64,000 nt of DNA from Ralstonia pickettii DTP0602 (GTDB lineage Bacteria; Pseudomonadota; Gammaproteobacteria; Burkholderiales; Burkholderiaceae), in NCBI GenBank assembly GCA_000471925.1, contig CP006668.1, forward strand, positions 2,046,001 through 2,110,000, written 5' to 3'. The notes beneath the pieces were generated by a model. That model made no database searches. It saw only the letters and a list, made by a program, of their open reading frames with translations, and had not been told where the DNA came from. Positions 60,894 through 64,000 of this stretch are shown here, in pieces (within the stretch, counting starts at the first letter, position 1; each line of letters starts with the position of its first letter). Both the position numbers and the translations under genes were made by a program.

Positions 60894-60982
60894 CAGAATT
60901 TCTCCGGCCGGAACAGCGCGATGAGTAGATAAATGAAAATGGCGGCCGCCAACACACCGCTCAACAGATCGGTCCAGCTCAT
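60893..60982 (-). CDS. kdpF: KdpF, small membrane stabiliser of the Kdp pump
   Basis: A 29-residue single-helix peptide: [20 protein letters not shown] then IALFRPEKF. The length, the helix and the RPEKF end are diagnostic of KdpF. It overlaps kdpA at its stop (TGATG) and is itself overlapped at its start by the stop of the small ORF upstream (TGATG again). KdpF helps keep the pump assembled. Confidence 0.92.
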   Translation of the reverse strand: MSWTDLLSGVLAAAIFIYLLIALFRPEKF

Positions 60983-61146
60983 CACAAGCCCCTGTCCGAT
61001 GCGCTGTTCTTTGCCGACAGCTGGTTATGCGAACCGCCGTGCCCGTTGCCCGCCGGAGATTGCGGGGCAAGCACCGCGCACAGCCCCAGCAGGGCCGCGC
61101 TCAGCACGGCGAAGCCTATCAATACGATCAGAAAGATCCCGTCCAT
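60982..61146 (-). CDS. small membrane protein ahead of kdpF, first gene of the kdp operon
   Basis: A 54-residue protein, one transmembrane helix at the N-terminus ([20 protein letters not shown], then GLCAVLAP) and a polar tail rich in Gly, His, Asn and Ser. AAGGG lies 11 nt upstream of the ATG. The stop overlaps the kdpF start, so the gene is translated in a chain with kdpF and kdpA. A longer frame from 61239 is rejected because its extra codons enter the promoter. It is not a recognised Kdp subunit; a further accessory or regulatory peptide is likely. Confidence 0.7.
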   Translation of the reverse strand: MDGIFLIVLIGFAVLSAALLGLCAVLAPQSPAGNGHGGSHNQLSAKNSASDRGL

Positions 61147-61222
61147 GACAAAACACCCTTGAGTGGTTTCGGCTTGGAGCTTAGCGACGGGGTAGTAAAA
61201 ACAGGGTAGAAAGGTGAGCGGC

Positions 61223-61244
61223 GCGTATAAAGAACGCATAAAGA
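61223..61244 (-). promoter_or_regulatory. tandem KdpE-like boxes in the kdp promoter
   Basis: Read on the minus strand, TCTTTATGCGT (61244-61234) is followed directly by TCTTTATACGC (61233-61223): two 11-bp direct repeats, one helical turn each, starting 77 bp upstream of the first ATG of the operon. OmpR-type regulators such as KdpE bind exactly this kind of tandem. Confidence 0.65.
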
Positions 61245-61393
61245 TCGGCGTGGATGGGGCTGGGAAGCGGACGACAAGTCACACTCCAGCCGCTTTTGCC
61301 GCGATGATCCGTCGCTGCGGGCTCGCCGAAATCGGCTTGGCGCTGATGGCTGCAGAGCAGGCATCCATGCGCCTTGCTGGCTCGCCCGCTGCC

Positions 61394-61436
61394 CCTTTAT
61401 CGGATCTTTATGCGCTACCGCCATATCTTGATGCGA
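61394..61436 (+). promoter_or_regulatory. KdpE-like boxes in the usp promoter
   Basis: CCTTTATCGGA (61394-61404) and TCTTTATGCGC (61405-61415) form an adjacent 11-bp tandem; TCTTGATGCGA (61426-61436) follows on the same face two turns on. They point toward the universal stress gene and match the kdp copies. Confidence 0.55.
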
Positions 61437-61525
61437 GGTAAACACGAACTCGCATACGCTGGCTGCATCGGAATTGCTGCCCCGACAAATCGTCGCCGCG
61501 GCACCGCTACCAGTGTTGAACCGCA

Positions 61526-62059
61526 ATGATCAAGCTTCTTGTCGCTGTTGACGGCTCAGACAGTTCGTTATGGGCTGTCAGGCATGCCGCGTTCCTCTAT
61601 AGAGAGGGCAGCATTTCGCAGGTCTTGCTGCTTAACGTGCAAGCCCCGATTGAGCAGGGCCGCGCCCGCGCCTATCATTCCCTTGCCCGGTTGCGGGAGC
61701 GGGAACGCAGCGAAGGCGAAGCCGCGCTGGCATGTGCGGGAGAAATCCTTGACGATTCCGGCGTGGATTATGTGGCGCAGATTGGCATCGGCTCGCCGGC
61801 GACTACAATTTTGACCGCTGCACAGGTGTGCCAATGCGATGGCATTGTGTTGGGCCTGTCAGCCTGGTCGCGCTTCCTGGCCCTTGCAGGCGCCGGTATT
61901 CCGGCGCAGCTCATGCGACGCTCGCGGGTACCCGTTACGCTGGTCAATGCTCCGCACGCCCACCTCCCCCTCCGAGTTCAAGGTGTATCGGCCCCGAGCC
62001 AGTCGTGCACGCCCTGCTCTTGTCGTCTACCCGGCGGCATTGCAGCCCCGCACCGCTGA
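61526..62059 (+). CDS. universal stress protein (UspA family)
   Basis: A 177-residue Usp protein. ATP-binding start KLLVAVDGSDSSLWAVRHAA and the C-terminal signature GIVLGLSAWSRFLALAGAGI then VPVTLVN. The ATP loop G-2x-G-9x-G(S/T) is not clean, so nucleotide binding is uncertain. The last 38 residues after VNAPHAH are Cys/Pro-rich and unlike the family; a frameshift near 61960 or a true extension are both possible. Divergent from kdp, with related boxes in front, it is a candidate KdpE target. Confidence 0.85.
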   Translation: MIKLLVAVDGSDSSLWAVRHAAFLYREGSISQVLLLNVQAPIEQGRARAYHSLARLRERERSEGEAALACAGEILDDSGVDYVAQIGIGSPATTILTAAQVCQCDGIVLGLSAWSRFLALAGAGIPAQLMRRSRVPVTLVNAPHAHLPLRVQGVSAPSQSCTPCSCRLPGGIAAPHR

Positions 62060-62170
62060 GACGGTTACCCTCTGTGAGTCTCCCGTCAGGGGCTACCAGC
62101 TCGGCGAAGCCCGGCCGGAAGCGGTCGCTCGCTAAATTGCTCTCCCGACCGTCCGGAAGGGGCGGAGCTC

Positions 62171-63178
62171 CTATGGCACCCGATTACACAGAGGCATCCC
62201 GTTTCGCCAGCCACGCAGGTTGTCGAGGAAGATGCCAAGCACGCGCGCCGCGTTGCCATCGGAGAACCCGGCACTGTGCGGCGTAGCGATGACGTTTGGC
62301 ATCGCCCAGAGCGGCGAATCCGCATCCAGCGGCTCGTGTGCAAACACGTCCAGGTAGGCGCCCGCGAGGCGGCCGTCGTGCAGCGCCGCGATCAACGCGC
62401 CTTCGTCCACCACCTCGCCGCGGGCGATATTGACCAGGCGCGCACCGGCAGGGAGCAGCGCGAGCGCCTGCGCGCCGACCAGCCCGCGCGTGCGGTCCGT
62501 CAGCGGGCAAGCCAGGATCAGCCAGTCCGTGCGCGGCAGTACATCCAGCAGGTCGTCCACCCCGACACAGGCGATGTCATCCCCCGTGGGTGTGGCGCGC
62601 TGCCGCACCGCCACCACCTTCAGGCCGAGCAGCTTCAGCACCGTGCCCAGCCGCTGCCCGATCGGGCCCCAGCCGACGATCGTGGCCGTCTGCCCTTGCA
62701 GGTCCCGCGGCAGGCCGGAACCGATCAGCGGCGCCCAGCGGCGTTCGCGCTGGGCGGCGAGCAATTGCGGGAAATGGCGAGCCAGCGCCAGCACCCCTGC
62801 CAGCGCGGTTTGCGCCACGACCGCCGCGTTGGCGCCGGACGACGTGCTCACCTCTACCCCGCGCCCGCGCAACTGGCCGAACACGGCGCGATCGGCCCCG
62901 GCCGAATGGGTGTGCACCCAGCGCAGCGACGGCGCCTGCAGCATGGCGTCGTAGAAGCGCCGGGTGGCGGCGTGGATCTCGTGCTTGGTGGAAAGGCCCG
63001 TCACATCGCGCGACACGAAGGCGACGTCGGCATCGACCTGGCCCGCATCGTCAACGGACGGCGCCAGCACCGGCTGCCAGGTGCCCGCCGCCGCGCCGAT
63101 GGCCTCGCCATGCTGGCGCAGCGCCGGCTCCGACAACAAGATGCGCAGCGGTGCCGCGCCCGGCTGATCAGTCGTCAT
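62171..63178 (-). CDS. D-2-hydroxyacid dehydrogenase family protein
   Basis: A 335-residue NAD(P)-dependent dehydrogenase. Cofactor loop GWGPIGQRLGTVLKLLG; catalytic Arg in VNIARGEVVDEGALI, Glu in AHEPLDADSPL and His in TPHSAGFSDGNA. It resembles phosphoglycerate/glyoxylate reductases but is not close to KguD. The start lies 8 bp after the stop of a Bug receptor gene, so the receptor and dehydrogenase form an operon for some 2-hydroxy or 2-keto acid. Confidence 0.88.
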   Translation of the reverse strand: MTTDQPGAAPLRILLSEPALRQHGEAIGAAAGTWQPVLAPSVDDAGQVDADVAFVSRDVTGLSTKHEIHAATRRFYDAMLQAPSLRWVHTHSAGADRAVFGQLRGRGVEVSTSSGANAAVVAQTALAGVLALARHFPQLLAAQRERRWAPLIGSGLPRDLQGQTATIVGWGPIGQRLGTVLKLLGLKVVAVRQRATPTGDDIACVGVDDLLDVLPRTDWLILACPLTDRTRGLVGAQALALLPAGARLVNIARGEVVDEGALIAALHDGRLAGAYLDVFAHEPLDADSPLWAMPNVIATPHSAGFSDGNAARVLGIFLDNLRGWRNGMPLCNRVP

Positions 63179-63185
63179 GCCGCCC

Positions 63186-64000
63186 TCACTCGACGGTGGC
63201 GCCGGTCGCCTGCACCACGGCCTTCCACTTGACGTACTCCTTGCGCGTGAACTGCCCGAACTGGTCAGGCGAGCCGCCCACCGGGTCGGCGCCCTCGCGG
63301 ATCATCTGAGCCTGCAGCGACGGCAGCGCCTCGTTCACCGCCTTGTTCAGCCTGGCGATGACGGGTGCCGGCGTGCCTTTCGGCGCGAAGAAGCCGAACC
63401 ACGAACCCGCCTCGAAGCCGGGGAAGCCCTTCTCGGCAACGGTCGGCAGGTTTGGCAGCGAGCGGGAACGCTGGGCGCTGGTGACCGCCAGGGCCCGCAG
63501 CTTGCCCGCCTGGATATGCGACATCACCGACGGAATGGTGGCAAACATGAACTGCACGCGCCCCGACAACAGGTCGTTGAGCGCGTTCGCGCCCTTGTAT
63601 GGCACGTGGATGGCCGGCGCGCCGCTGCGCTCGGTCAGCATGAAGCCCGACAGATGCGACGAGGTGCCCACGCCGGTCGAACTGTAGTTCAGCTTGCCCG
63701 GGTTGGCCTTGAGGTAGCCGACGAACGCCTCAAAGGTCTTCACCGGCAGCGACGGGTGGACCACCAGCACGTTGGGCACGTCAGCGATCTGCACCACCGG
63801 CACGAGGTCCGTAAGCGGATCGTAGCCGAGGTTCTTGTAGAGCGTCTGGTTGATGGAAATGGGCCCGACCGAGTTGACCAGAAGCGTGTAGCCATCCGCC
63901 GGCGCGCGCACCACGTATTCGGTGCCGATGTTGCCGCCCGCGCCGGGCTTGTTCTCCACCACGAACGACTGCTTCAGCTGCTGGCCGAGCTTCTGGCTCA
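63186..64000 (-). CDS. Bug/TctC-family periplasmic substrate-binding protein, partial
   Basis: The N-terminus and signal peptide lie outside the window; 271 codons are visible in one open frame. Sequence includes LGQQLKQSFVVENKPGAGGN, NSVGPISINQTLYKNLGYDP and PYKGANALNDLLSGRVQFMF. It is coupled to the dehydrogenase downstream (7 bp). Fifth Bug receptor in the window. Confidence 0.9.
   Translation of the reverse strand, partial: SQKLGQQLKQSFVVENKPGAGGNIGTEYVVRAPADGYTLLVNSVGPISINQTLYKNLGYDPLTDLVPVVQIADVPNVLVVHPSLPVKTFEAFVGYLKANPGKLNYSSTGVGTSSHLSGFMLTERSGAPAIHVPYKGANALNDLLSGRVQFMFATIPSVMSHIQAGKLRALAVTSAQRSRSLPNLPTVAEKGFPGFEAGSWFGFFAPKGTPAPVIARLNKAVNEALPSLQAQMIREGADPVGGSPDQFGQFTRKEYVKWKAVVQATGATVE

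Larger units (their letters stand above)
61147..61525. other. divergent promoter region between the kdp operon and the usp gene
   Basis: About 380 bp holding leaders of two divergent transcripts. Each side carries tandem 11-bp repeats related to TCTTTATGCG (61223-61244 for kdp, 61394-61436 for usp). No gene seen. Confidence 0.6.

Noticed and set aside
59043..60932. Plus-strand frame of 629 codons
   Set aside because: Antisense to kdpA; low-complexity His/Arg/Asp content.
1..64000. CRISPR array, tRNA or rRNA genes
   Set aside because: Looked for regularly spaced repeats and conserved RNA signatures while reading; none noticed. A tRNA scan would be needed to be certain.

Overview
The window looks like chromosome from a GC-rich beta-proteobacterium of the Burkholderiaceae, most likely Cupriavidus or a close relative. 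This is inferred from gene content: five orphan Bug/TctC-type periplasmic receptors, many LysR, GntR and MocR regulators each beside a small catabolic module, IS1634, IS110 and IS66 elements, and very high GC with long antisense shadow ORFs. I saw no rRNA, tRNA or CRISPR array.

Layout. 1-17.4 kb is accessory and catabolic: a partial cbb3-type oxidase subunit I with a CcoS-like N-terminus; a MocR regulator and a DapA-family lyase; an intact IS1634-family element with a 6-bp target duplication; a BKACE (DUF849) enzyme; an IS66 remnant; an AraC regulator divergent from a TauD-family dioxygenase and an RBBP9-like hydrolase; an IS110-family transposase; a Bug receptor; and a LysR regulator divergent from glutarate hydroxylase (glaH) and an FMN-dependent 2-hydroxyacid dehydrogenase. 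17.7-23.3 kb holds two quinone-oxidoreductase-like enzymes, a Rieske protein, a Bug receptor, a GntR regulator and two degraded gene ends. 23.3-26.8 kb is pyruvate carboxylase, followed by PhoD phosphatase.

29.1-37.0 kb is the clearest functional unit. A LacI-family regulator with PtxS-type operators (TGAAACCGGTTTCA) sits upstream of kguE, kguK and kguD homologues for 2-ketogluconate use. The usual MFS permease KguT is absent, and a complete polar-amino-acid-type ABC importer stands in its place. A shikimate-dehydrogenase-like gene ends the operon.

37-52.3 kb carries further Bug receptors, lipoproteins, a gamma-glutamyltransferase, the GABA module gabT-gabD with a divergent MocR/GabR-type regulator, a ProQ/FinO-domain protein, a LysR/SDR pair, a second DapA-family operon and a TorF-type porin. 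52.4-61.1 kb is the complete kdp potassium operon, in the order small membrane ORF, kdpF, kdpA, kdpB, kdpC, kdpD, kdpE. A universal stress protein gene is divergent from it. Both promoters carry tandem 11-bp repeats of the type TCTTTATGCG, which I propose as KdpE sites. The window ends in a 2-hydroxyacid dehydrogenase and a fifth, truncated Bug receptor.

The observations most worth testing are the 2-ketogluconate operon with an ABC importer, glaH paired with an FMN-type dehydrogenase instead of LhgO, the shared Kdp/Usp boxes, the unnamed small membrane protein before kdpF, and the CcoS-CcoN fusion.
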